Shown one piece after another: positions 1-8,651 of a stretch of 64,000 bases of DNA. The first letter of the stretch is position 1. Each line of letters begins with the position of its first letter. Source of the DNA: an uncultured Sphingomonadaceae bacterium. GTDB taxonomy: Bacteria; Pseudomonadota; Alphaproteobacteria; Sphingomonadales; Sphingomonadaceae. The stretch is from contig CANMQE010000001.1 in assembly GCA_947499975.1 (NCBI GenBank), positions 434,001-498,000 of the forward strand. Reading direction: 5' to 3'. The position numbers were made by a program, and so were the translations under genes. The notes beneath the pieces were generated by a model. That model saw nothing but the letters and a program-made list of their open reading frames with translations. It ran no database searches and was not told the origin of the DNA.

Positions 1-4
1 TAGC

Positions 5-814
5 TCACGCGTAATCGTCCCACTCGAAACTGCCGCGAAAGGCTTCTGTCGCAGGGCCTGTCATCGTGATCCGGTCGTCTTCACCCCATGCGATCAGCAA
101 CGGACCGCCGGGCAGGTGAACACGAACCTCGCGCTCCACCAGCCCGCGTCGCATTGCTGCGACCGCCGTGGCACAGGCGCCCGTGCCGCAGGCCCGGGTC
201 AGGCCGACGCCGCGCTCCCACACGCGAAGGCGTATGGTATTCCTGTCCTGAACCACTGCAACATTCACGTTGATGCGCTGCGGGAACAGCGGATCCGTCT
301 CGATCTGGGGGCCGAGCCGGTCAAGAGGAATGGCATCGGCATCGCCGACGAAGAAGATCACGTGGGGATTGCCGACATTCACAGCCAGCGGCTGTTCCAG
401 CATTTCCCAGCCTACGGGCATGGCTGCGGTATCCATCGGATAGGCGAGGGGAATGGCATCCCACTCGAACCGCGGCTCCCCCATATCAACAGCGATGCCG
501 CCATCCTGCGGGGTGGTGGAAAGAAGGCCGCCCTTGGTGTGGATGCTGGCTGCCTCTCCCAGCAATAAGCCAACGGCGCGCGTGGCGTTGCCGCAGGCTT
601 CCACCTCGCCGCCATCGGAATTGAAGATGCGCATGGAGACGTCGGCCTCGTCGCTGTCTTCCAGTACGATCAATTGGTCACACCCGATGCCTAGGGTGCG
701 ATCCGCAAGAGCGCGGATTACAGGCCCCTCTAAGGCGGGCAGCGAAACCTCTCGCGCATCAAGCACGATGAAGTCATTGCCCAGGCCATGCATCTTGGTG
801 AAGGGGATGCGCAT
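5..814 (-). CDS. dapF: Diaminopimelate epimerase
   Basis: Converts LL- to meso-diaminopimelate for lysine and peptidoglycan synthesis in the cytoplasm. The 269-residue protein begins RIPFTKMHGLGNDF after its Met, typical of DapF. Both catalytic cysteines are present, Cys74 in EACGNATRAVG and Cys209 in RACGTGACATA. I start at the ATG at 814 because AGGTGG lies five bases upstream; a GTG three codons earlier has no ribosome binding site. The stop falls at the very left edge of the window, so anything downstream in the operon is not visible. Length and motifs are those of a complete enzyme. Confidence 0.95.
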   Translation of the reverse strand: MRIPFTKMHGLGNDFIVLDAREVSLPALEGPVIRALADRTLGIGCDQLIVLEDSDEADVSMRIFNSDGGEVEACGNATRAVGLLLGEAASIHTKGGLLSTTPQDGGIAVDMGEPRFEWDAIPLAYPMDTAAMPVGWEMLEQPLAVNVGNPHVIFFVGDADAIPLDRLGPQIETDPLFPQRINVNVAVVQDRNTIRLRVWERGVGLTRACGTGACATAVAAMRRGLVEREVRVHLPGGPLLIAWGEDDRITMTGPATEAFRGSFEWDDYA

Positions 815-865
815 TCCCGCCACCTAGGGCGGCGGGGCGCGTATCGCAATGGCTGGCAGAAGTGC

Positions 866-2527
866 CTAGCTCGCCTTGCGCTCTCCAAGCGCGGGGGAGG
901 GGTGCGGTGCGCGCAGCATGTTCTGGCTTTCTAGCCGCTTTCGCGTCGTCTCCGCGTCCTCCGGCCTGCCGTAAAGATATCCCTGGCCCTTCATCTGGCC
1001 TATGCCCTGAAGCTGTGACAGGACTTCGCTGCTTTCGATGCCTTCTGCCGTCACCGGAAGGGACAGGCCCTTGCCCAGCGCAACGATCGCTTCGATCAGC
1101 GCTTTCCCGTCGCCGTCGCGGGAAAGCTCCGAAACGAAGCTGCGATCGATCTTCAACCGGTCAAACGGCAGACTGCGAAGCTGCGAGAGGCTGGAATAGC
1201 CGGTGCCAAAATCATCGAGGCTGATCTGGATACCCTGATTTTTCAGGCTGGTGACGATGGATCGCACGGCGCCCATATTCTCGTGCAGGCTGGTTTCAGT
1301 GATTTCGATTTCCAGGCGATTTGCGGGGAAGCCGCTTTCCACCAGCAGTTGCAGGAGTTTCTGTGCGAACCACGGATCGCGCAATTGGACGGGGGAGATA
1401 TTGACGGAGAGGGTCAGGCTTGCGTCCCATTCCTTCGCATCCTCCAGCGCCTGCCTTATCAACTGCTCGGAAAGCTCGCCGATGAGATCGATTTCCTCTG
1501 CAATCGGGATAAATATCTCGGGGCTGACGAGGCCGTAGCGCGGGCTCTGCCAGCGGGCCAGCATCTCGAAGCCGGTAAGTTCGCCCGTCTCAAGGTCGAT
1601 CTGCTGCTCGTAATAAGGAACGAATTCGCCGGCCTGGACCCCGGCGCGAATGCCTGCTTCCAGTTCGTTGCGGAAGCGAAGTTCGTCCTCCATCTGCGGC
1701 TCGAACCAGCAGGACCTGTTCCTACCGCGCTTCTTGGCCTGATACATGGCCACGTCCGCCCGGTGGATAAGGGCGTTGGTATCGGCAGGCTGCGTTTCTG
1801 CTCCCGTGCTCTGGCCGAAGGGACGATCTGTGCGGGCTATCCCGATGGATACCGTGGTCTCCACCGTCATGCCATTCGCGCTGATCGGCGCGGACACCTT
1901 GTGGACGATGGTGGCGACAAGATCCTGGATTTCCTCATGCGCGCCGAATTGGAAAGGTGCAGCACACACGAATTCGTCCCCACCGATGCGGGCCAGGATG
2001 CCGCCATTCGGCAGGGCGTTGGCGATTCGACTGGCGATGGTGGTGAGAACCATGTCGCCCATCTGGTGCCCGTTCAGATCGTTGATCTGTTTGAAATTGT
2101 CGAGATCGATCATCATCACCGCGATTTCTTCCCCCGACGGGGCCAGCGAAGCGCGCAGCGCCTCGATCGCGGGCGGGCCACTTCGGCGGTTAAGGCAACC
2201 GGTCAGCGGATCGCGCTCTGAAAGCTCACGGGCACGCTCTTCCGCCTGGCGGCGAACCTGTACTTCCTCGCGCAAATCCTTGTACCGGCGCCACCCGAAC
2301 AAAAGCAGGGCGATATTCAGCAGCATCGCGTTGGTAAGCAGAAGGTCTGGGGAACGACCGCCGAAGAACCATGCTTCCACGATCTTCGGCATCAGCGTGC
2401 TGCCCGTACCGACGAAGAGGATCACGGCAGCAATGGCGATGCCAAGCGTGACCATGTCCCGCTCTGCAGTACGGATTTTCCCGTCCCCCGGCCGTGCCGA
2501 TCTGTCGAGCGCCTTCTTCAAACGCAT
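866..2527 (-). CDS. Membrane-anchored GGDEF-EAL protein (c-di-GMP turnover)
   Basis: 553 residues. Two hydrophobic segments (about 26-45 and 62-80) anchor it in the inner membrane, a short helical linker follows (82-104), then a GGDEF diguanylate cyclase domain with GGDEF intact at 182-186, then an EAL phosphodiesterase domain. In the EAL domain the signature reads EML (321-323) instead of EAL, but the catalytic Glu is kept and the DDFGTGYSS loop is complete near 438. It could therefore make, degrade, or do both with cyclic-di-GMP. No sensory domain is visible apart from the membrane part, and there is no partner gene beside it. The ATG at 2527 is the only reasonable start. Confidence 0.9.
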   Translation of the reverse strand: MRLKKALDRSARPGDGKIRTAERDMVTLGIAIAAVILFVGTGSTLMPKIVEAWFFGGRSPDLLLTNAMLLNIALLLFGWRRYKDLREEVQVRRQAEERARELSERDPLTGCLNRRSGPPAIEALRASLAPSGEEIAVMMIDLDNFKQINDLNGHQMGDMVLTTIASRIANALPNGGILARIGGDEFVCAAPFQFGAHEEIQDLVATIVHKVSAPISANGMTVETTVSIGIARTDRPFGQSTGAETQPADTNALIHRADVAMYQAKKRGRNRSCWFEPQMEDELRFRNELEAGIRAGVQAGEFVPYYEQQIDLETGELTGFEMLARWQSPRYGLVSPEIFIPIAEEIDLIGELSEQLIRQALEDAKEWDASLTLSVNISPVQLRDPWFAQKLLQLLVESGFPANRLEIEITETSLHENMGAVRSIVTSLKNQGIQISLDDFGTGYSSLSQLRSLPFDRLKIDRSFVSELSRDGDGKALIEAIVALGKGLSLPVTAEGIESSEVLSQLQGIGQMKGQGYLYGRPEDAETTRKRLESQNMLRAPHPSPALGERKAS

Positions 2528-2637
2528 TTGTCCCTCTTTTCAGCGGGACATCTATGTTTGAACATCCTCAAAATCCGGTTAATTGCCGCGCACGCCGCAT
2601 CCGGTTAGAAACCCCTTTCGTTCCAGAGGAGAAAGCA

Positions 2638-3048
2638 TTGCCCAATAGCTGGCTGATCAAGTCCGAACCGTTCAAATATTCATGGGACCAGCTGGTCGAG
2701 GATGGAGAGACCATCTGGGATGGGGTGCGCAATCACCGCGCGGCAAACAACCTGCGGGCAATGGAAGTGGGCGATCGCCTGTTCTTCTACCATTCCAACA
2801 AGGGGCTGGAAATTGTCGGCATCGCGCAAGTGAGCGAGGCAGGCCTGATCGATCCCACAGATCCCGAAGGCAAATGGCCGACTGTTAAGGTAAAGCCGGT
2901 GCGCCCTGTGAAAAACAGTGTGACGCTGAAAGAGATAAAGGCAAATCCAACGCTTGAAGGGATTGAACTGGTTCGCCTCTCGCGCCTGTCCGTGGCCGAA
3001 ATACGCCCGGAGGAGTGGGACGTCATTCTTGAAATGTCAGGGGGTTAA
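2638..3048 (+). CDS. EVE domain protein (modified-base binding fold)
   Basis: A 136-residue protein beginning PNSWLIKSEPFKYSWDQL after its start residue, characteristic of the EVE (PUA-like) family related to thymocyte nuclear protein 1. EVE domains bind modified bases in DNA or RNA, and the role of the bacterial single-domain form is not settled. WDGVRNHRAANNLR and GDRLFFYHSN are the hallmark stretches. I place the start at TTG 2638, preceded by AGAGGAGAAAG, rather than at the in-frame ATG 48 codons upstream, because the extra residues match nothing in the family and would overlap the neighbouring gene on the other strand. Confidence 0.9.
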   Translation: MPNSWLIKSEPFKYSWDQLVEDGETIWDGVRNHRAANNLRAMEVGDRLFFYHSNKGLEIVGIAQVSEAGLIDPTDPEGKWPTVKVKPVRPVKNSVTLKEIKANPTLEGIELVRLSRLSVAEIRPEEWDVILEMSGG

Positions 3049-3051
3049 TTT

Positions 3052-3077
3052 GGAACGTTTATCCCATTGTATCCGTT
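3052..3077 (+). promoter_or_regulatory. EcfG-type general stress promoter of csbD
   Basis: GGAAC at 3052-3056, exactly 17 bases, then CGTT at 3074-3077. This matches the alphaproteobacterial EcfG consensus (GGAAC-N16/17-CGTT) and lies 55 bases upstream of the CsbD start, just after the EVE gene stop. Such promoters respond through the PhyR-NepR-EcfG system. CsbD is a common stress-regulon member, which fits. Confidence 0.8.
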
Positions 3078-3131
3078 GTATGTTCAAAGGGCGCGCGATT
3101 GTGCAGGCCCGATCAGACAAAGGAGTTACCC

Positions 3132-3302
3132 ATGGGTGAATTCACCGAAAAGGCAAAAGGCAACGTCAACGAAGCTGTCGGCAATGTGAAGCAGGAATCG
3201 GGCAATCCCGAAACTCGCGCCGAAGGCCGCAAGCAGGAAAAGAAGGGCGAAGCCCAGCAGTTGAAGGGTGAAGTCGAAGGCAAGCTCGGCAACGACATTT
3301 GA
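3132..3302 (+). CDS. CsbD family general stress protein
   Basis: Only 56 residues, strongly charged and without Cys or Trp. It begins MGEFTEKAKGNVNEAVGNVK and has a run of Lys/Glu/Gly/Gln helical turns typical of CsbD-like proteins. These are abundant small cytoplasmic proteins induced under general stress, with no known biochemical activity. The ATG at 3132 is preceded by AAAGGAG. An in-frame ATG 11 codons upstream is less likely because its extra residues do not belong to the family. The gene stands alone between an EcfG promoter and a strong terminator. Confidence 0.9.
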   Translation: MGEFTEKAKGNVNEAVGNVKQESGNPETRAEGRKQEKKGEAQQLKGEVEGKLGNDI

Positions 3303-3321
3303 CCTGAATTGCTAACGCAAC

Positions 3322-3360
3322 AAAAAAAGGGTCGCTCCAGCATGAGCGGCCCCTTTTTTT
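3322..3360. terminator. Bidirectional intrinsic terminator
   Basis: A-tract, then stem GGGTCGCTC / GAGCGGCCC (one G-U pair) around a six-base loop, then a run of T (3354-3360). It ends the csbD transcript and, with the A-tract read on the other strand, also the convergent thiamine-diphosphate enzyme gene. Confidence 0.9.
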
Positions 3361-3363
3361 GGC

Positions 3364-5019
3364 CTACTGCTCTCGCAGTCCGCTTACCGTTGCGCCACCT
3401 GCGTTCAATTGCTCGATGTCGGTTATGCAGTGAAGCAGGCGAATGCCTTTGCGCTGCATCGCTTCCTTCAATCCATTGTCGAACTGCGCGTTTGTTTCGA
3501 TGCGCATGCCCCAACCGCCATAGCTTTCGGCCATTCGGGCAAAATCGGGGTTCGAAAGGTGCGTGGAGGCTTCGCGTCCGGGATATTCGCGTTCCTGGTG
3601 CATGCGGATCGTGCCAAAGGTCGAGTTGTCGAACACGATCGTCAGGAGGTCCAGCCCGTACTGCGCGGCCGTGGCCAGTTCCTGTCCATTCATCAGGAAA
3701 TCACCATCGCCCGCCGCTGCCACTACACAGCGCTCGGGATACCGCATGGCGGCCGCGACTGCTGCAGGCACGCCATACCCCATAGCACCCGCCGTCGGCG
3801 CAAGCTGCGATGGAAAACCGGCATACGGCCAGTAACGGTGCCACCAGCCAGCGAAATTGCCTGCACCGTTGCAAATGATCGAATCTTCGGGAAGCAGCCG
3901 ACGGCAACTGGCCATGGCCACTGCCAGGTCGAGATCATATTTCGCTTCCTCGCGCGGGGTGCTCCATTCCTTCCACTCTTCGTGCGCCTGCGGCCCGCAG
4001 TCGAAATCGATCACGTCGCCGTCATCCCACAGCGCTGCGCTCTCGGCGAATTCAGCCATGTCTGCGCAAACCGGCAGATCGGTGCGATAGACCCGGCCCA
4101 GTTCTGCAGGATCGGGATGCACATGGATCAGTTGCTGATCCGGATGATCGGGCGTGACGAGGGTGTAACCATCGGTGGTGGCCTCTCCCAGCCTCGCGCC
4201 AACGACCAGCATCAGATCGGCTGACTTCACGCGGTCGACCAAGGCGGGGTTTGGACCGTATCCCAGATTGCCGGCGTAGACACTCGATTGCGGCGATACG
4301 GCGTCCTGCCGCCGGAAGGCCGTGGCAACGGGCAGGCCGATACGCTCTGCAAACTGGGTGAAGTAATGCCGCGAACGCTCATTCCAGCCAGCTCCGCCCA
4401 CGATGGCGAGGGGAGAGGCTGCATTACCGATCATCTCCATCATGGTTGCCATGATGTCGGGGCAGGGAGCCTGCGCAGGGCGAACCACCGCCGGGCGAAT
4501 GGGCGCGTCCAGGCCCTCCTCGTGCAGCATGTCTTCCGGCAGGGCTATTACCACCGGGCCGGGCCTGCCAGAAATGGCGGTGGACCAGGCGCGGGCGATA
4601 TATTCGGGAATGCGCGAAGCGTCGTCGATCCGCGCAGACCATTTCGCGATTGGCGCGAAGAAGGCGGGGAAGTCCACTTCCTGAAACCCTTCCCGGTCGC
4701 GCATGGAACGATCGACATCGCCGATGAACAGGATCATCGGCTGGCTATCCTGCATCGCCACATGAACGCCGATGCTGGCGTTGGTGGCGCCTGGCCCGCG
4801 CGTGACGAAAGCGATGCCGGGCTTTCCCGTCATTGCGCCATCGGCGCAGGCCATGAAAGCGACGCCGCCCTCCTGCCTGCAGGTGACAGTTTCAATCGCT
4901 TCGCAATCGGCCAGCGCATCCAGCACGGGAAGGAAGCTTTCGCCGGGAACGGTGAAGGCACGGTCCGCCCCTTGTTCGACAAGGCAATCGACCAGCAGGC
5001 GGGAAGCAGTTTTTGTCAT
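3364..5019 (-). CDS. Thiamine-diphosphate-dependent enzyme, acetolactate-synthase-like
   Basis: 551 residues with the three-domain layout of the acetolactate synthase/benzoylformate decarboxylase superfamily: N-terminal pyrimidine-binding domain with the conserved Glu in VPGES (Glu27), a central domain, and a C-terminal diphosphate-binding domain with GDGDF followed about 25 residues later by DNSTFG. It is probably not the biosynthetic IlvB, since no regulatory subunit gene lies beside it and biosynthetic IlvB is usually paired with IlvH. The substrate cannot be read from sequence. I favour the start at 5019 (MTKTASRLLV). An upstream in-frame codon at 5064 would add a Pro-rich stretch unlike the family; neither has a good ribosome binding site. 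Confidence 0.85.
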   Translation of the reverse strand: MTKTASRLLVDCLVEQGADRAFTVPGESFLPVLDALADCEAIETVTCRQEGGVAFMACADGAMTGKPGIAFVTRGPGATNASIGVHVAMQDSQPMILFIGDVDRSMRDREGFQEVDFPAFFAPIAKWSARIDDASRIPEYIARAWSTAISGRPGPVVIALPEDMLHEEGLDAPIRPAVVRPAQAPCPDIMATMMEMIGNAASPLAIVGGAGWNERSRHYFTQFAERIGLPVATAFRRQDAVSPQSSVYAGNLGYGPNPALVDRVKSADLMLVVGARLGEATTDGYTLVTPDHPDQQLIHVHPDPAELGRVYRTDLPVCADMAEFAESAALWDDGDVIDFDCGPQAHEEWKEWSTPREEAKYDLDLAVAMASCRRLLPEDSIICNGAGNFAGWWHRYWPYAGFPSQLAPTAGAMGYGVPAAVAAAMRYPERCVVAAAGDGDFLMNGQELATAAQYGLDLLTIVFDNSTFGTIRMHQEREYPGREASTHLSNPDFARMAESYGGWGMRIETNAQFDNGLKEAMQRKGIRLLHCITDIEQLNAGGATVSGLREQ

Positions 5020-5065
5020 GTAGCGGCGATAGACCGGAGGGGCGGGGTCGGCAACAGGTTGCACC

Positions 5066-5125
5066 AGTTACCAACCGTCCCGCTTGTGAACATGTCTTCA
5101 CAGGCGGGAGCCAAATAGTTACCAA
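5066..5125. promoter_or_regulatory. Inverted repeat flanked by 9-bp direct repeats
   Basis: A 12-bp inverted repeat, CCCGCTTGTGAA (5079-5090) and TTCACAGGCGGG (5097-5108), with one G-T mismatch and a six-base centre. It is flanked by two copies of AGTTACCAA (5066-5074 and 5117-5125). It lies between the divergent thiamine-diphosphate enzyme and the 70-residue protein at 5140. It could be an operator or a leader hairpin; there is no T-tract, so a terminator is unlikely. Confidence 0.5.
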
Positions 5126-5139
5126 TTCGTTAAAGCGGC

Positions 5140-5352
5140 ATGATGAGACGTTCACTTGTCCTGACGACCGAGTCCGCCCGGCATCCGTTCCGGGCATCCC
5201 TGCCACCGCATGTGCTTGCTCGTGCAAACGAGATCGAGCGGATGGCTCCCTGGCGAGAGCGAGTGGCTCTCGGCCTGTCTCGCTCGGATTTCGAGACTGT
5301 TGCCGCGACCTATGCGGCAGGTTTCCTTGCGACGATCACCTTCATCGCCTGA
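5140..5352 (+). CDS. Small hypothetical protein, 70 residues
   Basis: Predicted product starts MMRRSLVLTTESARHPFRAS and ends in a mildly hydrophobic stretch GFLATITFIA. It contains an amphipathic region rich in Arg and Glu. I recognise no family. It is supported by coding-like base composition, a defined intergenic region upstream with a repeat cluster, and a tight fit against the convergent MFS gene (stop codons 3 bases apart). There is no clear Shine-Dalgarno sequence, and the second ATG (5143) is equally possible. It may be spurious. Confidence 0.5.
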   Translation: MMRRSLVLTTESARHPFRASLPPHVLARANEIERMAPWRERVALGLSRSDFETVAATYAAGFLATITFIA

Positions 5353-5355
5353 GCA

Positions 5356-6687
5356 TTACGCAGCGGCAGGCTGGGCCGCGGCGGCTTTCTCCGCCTGATA
5401 CAGGCGCGCACCCAGCCATACCGAGATAAGGCACATGCCCGCGCTCAGCAGCACCTGCTCGGCCAGCGGCACGCCCACGGCGCTCAGACCCAAAGCAAAG
5501 AGTGAGCCAACCACCATAGCGCCTGAATTCACGATATTGTTGGCCGCCACCGCGCGACTGGCTTGCGAGGAGGGCACCTTGGTGGTGAGAAACGCGTAAA
5601 GCGGCACCACGAACATGCCTCCGAAAATGGCGATCATCAGCAGGCTGCCCAGCACGGCCCACGCCAGCGGGTAAGACAGGAATGTGGCGACATCCATCAA
5701 TTGCGTATCGCGAAGGCCTGCGTTCCACGCCTTGCACACGAAATAGAACACCGCCACCATCACCGCCATCAGCAGGACGGAAACGGGCGAATAGCGCGCG
5801 GAAACCTTGCCCTTCAGCAGCAGGTTTACGGCAACCGAGCCCACCGCAACGCCGATGGAAAAGAATACGAGAAACAGGCTGGCGACGGTCGGGTTGGCCA
5901 GCAATACGTTCTTTGCCAGCGGGGGGAACTGGATGAAGAGGATGGAGCCGATGGTCCAGAAAAAGCTGATCGCCAGAATCGCGTAGAACACTTCGCGGTT
6001 ATGGGTGCATTCGCGGATCATGCGCCATGACGATGTGAAGGGATTGAAATCCACCTTCTCCGGCTCCCCCATCGGCGGGGCAGAGGGAACCTGGCGACTG
6101 GTAAGATAGCCGATAATGGCAAATCCCATGATGGCGATGGCCGCGATCTCGACGTGGTTTGCCAGCACGCCTGCCAGAATCGTGCCCGTCATGATGGCGA
6201 TGTAGGTGCCCGCTTCCACCAGCCCCGTACCCGCCAGCACCTCCTCCTTTTTCAGGTGCTGGGGCAGGATCGCGTATTTGATGGGGCCGAAAAAGGTGGA
6301 GTGAACTCCCATTGCAAACAGGGCCAGCATCAGCAGCGGAATGGCGATTGCCTCCACGGCAATGCCTTCCCAGGCCAGGAACAGGCCGAAGGCGCCCACG
6401 CTCATGATGCCGATTTCGGCAGCCTTTACCTTGCGGATGATGGCCGCTTTGTCGCGAAGATCGGCTAGTTGACCGGCAATCGCGGAAAGCAGGAAGAACG
6501 GCAGGATGAACACGGCGGATGCCGCGCCCGAAAACATCGTTTCGCTGTCGGCAGAATTATAGACGCTGTAGACGACGAACAGCACCATCGTTGTCTTGTA
6601 GAGATTATCGTTGAAGGCGTTGAGCAGCTGGGTGCAAAACAGGGGCAGGAACCGGCGTTGCTTCAGCAGATGAGTCGAGGTGAACAT
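5356..6687 (-). CDS. MFS transporter, LplT-like (lysophospholipid carrier family)
   Basis: 443 residues with about twelve membrane segments. The first segment FLPLFCTQLLNAFNDNLYK and the following region resemble LplT and the transporter half of LplT-PlsC-Acs fusions, which flip lysophospholipids across the inner membrane for re-acylation. HSTFFGPIKYAILPQHL is also typical of this subgroup. The acyltransferase partner is not encoded next to it. I use the ATG at 6687, preceded by GAAGG. The in-frame start 23 codons upstream lacks one. Function is inferred from resemblance; specificity is unproven. Confidence 0.8.
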   Translation of the reverse strand: MFTSTHLLKQRRFLPLFCTQLLNAFNDNLYKTTMVLFVVYSVYNSADSETMFSGAASAVFILPFFLLSAIAGQLADLRDKAAIIRKVKAAEIGIMSVGAFGLFLAWEGIAVEAIAIPLLMLALFAMGVHSTFFGPIKYAILPQHLKKEEVLAGTGLVEAGTYIAIMTGTILAGVLANHVEIAAIAIMGFAIIGYLTSRQVPSAPPMGEPEKVDFNPFTSSWRMIRECTHNREVFYAILAISFFWTIGSILFIQFPPLAKNVLLANPTVASLFLVFFSIGVAVGSVAVNLLLKGKVSARYSPVSVLLMAVMVAVFYFVCKAWNAGLRDTQLMDVATFLSYPLAWAVLGSLLMIAIFGGMFVVPLYAFLTTKVPSSQASRAVAANNIVNSGAMVVGSLFALGLSAVGVPLAEQVLLSAGMCLISVWLGARLYQAEKAAAAQPAAA

Positions 6688-6804
6688 ATTGCCTTCGCAC
6701 AGCGCCCGTGGGCCATTGGCGAGGGGCTTAACGGCTTTTCTCCCAAATAGCAGCATGCAGAATACTTTTTCCCGAAGCGAATAGCGGCTAGGGCGAACGG
6801 CACC

Positions 6805-7398
6805 ATGTGGACCTTGCCCAATATTCTCACGCTCAGCCGCATCGTCACGCTGCCGCTGCTTGGTTTCCTGCTGTGGTGGCCGGGCTGGTCGCTAGGCTAT
6901 CTGATGGCCTTCGCGCTGTACTGCCTGATGGGCATTACCGACTATTTCGATGGCCTGCTGGCGCGTTCCAGCGGCGCTGTCAGCAAGCTGGGCATCTTTC
7001 TGGATCCGATTGCAGACAAGATCATGGTGGCCACCGTGATCCTGGTGCTGGCGGCGCAAGGCATCCTTCGCGGCCCCTATGTGGGCGACGCCCATGTCAT
7101 CGCGGGCCTTATCATTCTGGTTCGTGAAATTGCCGTATCCGGCTTGCGCGAATTCTTGGGGGAACTTCAGGTCAGCGTGCCGGTATCGAAGCTGGCCAAG
7201 TGGAAAACCACGTTCCAGTTGGTTGCTCTTGGCTCGCTCATCTTGGGTCAGGGGCTTCCGGGCTGGAACTTCATGGCGGCGGGCGTGGAGCACAATGTGC
7301 CGCATCTCGTCGGCCTGATCACCCTGTGGGGCGCAGCGATCCTGACGATGATTACCGGTTGGGATTACCTGCGCGTGGGCCTGAAATACATGGATTGA
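6805..7398 (+). CDS. pgsA: CDP-diacylglycerol-glycerol-3-phosphate 3-phosphatidyltransferase
   Basis: Makes phosphatidylglycerophosphate, the committed step to phosphatidylglycerol and cardiolipin, in the inner membrane. The 197-residue protein begins MWTLPNILTLSRI. It carries the CDP-alcohol phosphotransferase signature: DYFDGLLAR, then GIFLDPIADK (D-x2-DG-x2-AR-x8-G-x3-D-x3-D). Four to five hydrophobic segments follow. The gene is divergent from the LplT-like carrier, about 117 bases away, so both lipid genes may share a regulatory region. Confidence 0.95.
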   Translation: MWTLPNILTLSRIVTLPLLGFLLWWPGWSLGYLMAFALYCLMGITDYFDGLLARSSGAVSKLGIFLDPIADKIMVATVILVLAAQGILRGPYVGDAHVIAGLIILVREIAVSGLREFLGELQVSVPVSKLAKWKTTFQLVALGSLILGQGLPGWNFMAAGVEHNVPHLVGLITLWGAAILTMITGWDYLRVGLKYMD

Positions 7399-7407
7399 GC
7401 GTGATAC

Positions 7408-7436
7408 GCTGAACGATGCACGGCCTCACGTTCAGC
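7408..7436. terminator. Stem-loop between convergent pgsA and beta-lactamase-like gene
   Basis: Perfect 8-bp stem GCTGAACG / CGTTCAGC with a 13-base loop. The right arm overlaps the stop codon region of the gene on the minus strand. There is no T-tract, so termination would be weak or factor-assisted. Confidence 0.4.
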
Positions 7437-8592
7437 TGTCTTCGTTTGCGGGCAAAGCCTCGTGATAGGCGATCACCGCGCGGGTGACGCTTTGCATCAT
7501 TTCCATGCGCTCGATCGTCGGGCGCTCTGTCCTGCCGATCATCACTGCGACGGCGTAGGGAGAGCTATCCGGGGCGAACAGCACGCCGACGTCGTTATAT
7601 CCGGATTGCTGGCCTTTCCAGAACTGGCCGGTGCCGGTCTTGTGGCTCACCACCCAGCCATCGGCGCGCGCGCCTTTCAGTCGGCGCGGGCCGCTGCGGG
7701 TGTTGGCCATTATGGTGAGAAATTGCTCCGCCCCCTCAGGTGACAGAACTTTGTCGTCGGCAATCCGGCCCAGTGCACGGGCGATGCCGAGGGGCGTTGC
7801 TCCATCCACCGGATCGGCGAGATAATTCTCAAACGCTTCCTCGCGCACTTGCGCCGGCACAAGTTCGCGCGCGGTGAAGAAATTGTTCTCGTAAGAATAG
7901 CTGTCGCGCCATTTCAGGCCGGCAATCGCGCTCTGCATCGGCTTTTCACCGGGGCCGAAGCGAATGGCTTCCAGCCCTTGCACGTCCAGCATCCGGCGCA
8001 CCGCGCGCGGGCCGCCAACGCGCGTGAGGATTGCATTGTTCGCCGTGTTGTCGCTTTGCTGGATGGCGCGCTCGATCAATTCGCCCATGGTCGTTTCCAC
8101 CGCGCCATCGCGCAGGATTTCTCCGCGGATCGGCTGGTGGAACAACGTCAGATCCTCCCGGCTCACGCGGATGGGAGCATCCAGGTCAAGCTGGCCTTGC
8201 TCGGCCATCAATAATGCGGTGAGAGAAACCCAGGTCTTGCTGACGCTTTGCTGGGGCAGCAGCTTGTTCTCGTTGAAGCCGGTGCTCCAGTCGCCATCCA
8301 CATCCACGACGGCGATCCCCATGGATCCGCCAAATTCTTCGCCGATGGCCTCCAGCCTGGTGGCGAGTTCATCGCGCGCGGCGGCTGTCTGCGCGTCGAT
8401 CGTCGGGGTAGGGGTGGGCGCAGGCTCAGCCTTGGCCACCACGGCCACACTCTCGGCCTCGGTTTCGTTGCGAATATCCTCACCCCAGGCCACGCCATAG
8501 GGCGGCTGCGGGTTGTCGGCCGTGCCGCATGCGGCCAGCGCGAGAGTGAGAGCGGATGATGGGAGAAGCGTCTTCAGATATTTCACAAGCAT
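7432..8592 (-). CDS. Class A beta-lactamase-fold serine hydrolase, lipoprotein
   Basis: 386 residues. A lipoprotein signal ends in LAAC (Cys22), so the enzyme is probably tethered in the envelope. A Pro/Thr-rich linker follows (58-64), then a penicillin-recognising domain with SVSK (Ser116, Lys119), SDN (180-182) and KTG (318-320). SVSK to SDN spacing is close to class A enzymes, but SDN to KTG is about 38 residues longer, and the omega-loop Glu is not obvious; YENN near 234 is the best candidate. It could be a true beta-lactamase or a relative acting on peptidoglycan. The ATG at 8592 was chosen for the lipoprotein signal; the upstream in-frame extension would bury it. Confidence 0.85.
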   Translation of the reverse strand: MLVKYLKTLLPSSALTLALAACGTADNPQPPYGVAWGEDIRNETEAESVAVVAKAEPAPTPTPTIDAQTAAARDELATRLEAIGEEFGGSMGIAVVDVDGDWSTGFNENKLLPQQSVSKTWVSLTALLMAEQGQLDLDAPIRVSREDLTLFHQPIRGEILRDGAVETTMGELIERAIQQSDNTANNAILTRVGGPRAVRRMLDVQGLEAIRFGPGEKPMQSAIAGLKWRDSYSYENNFFTARELVPAQVREEAFENYLADPVDGATPLGIARALGRIADDKVLSPEGAEQFLTIMANTRSGPRRLKGARADGWVVSHKTGTGQFWKGQQSGYNDVGVLFAPDSSPYAVAVMIGRTERPTIERMEMMQSVTRAVIAYHEALPANEDS

Positions 8593-8651
8593 GCAACGAA
8601 CAGGATCGCCGTAATTTCCTAGATTCATGCGAATAATCGGCTGAGAACCGA

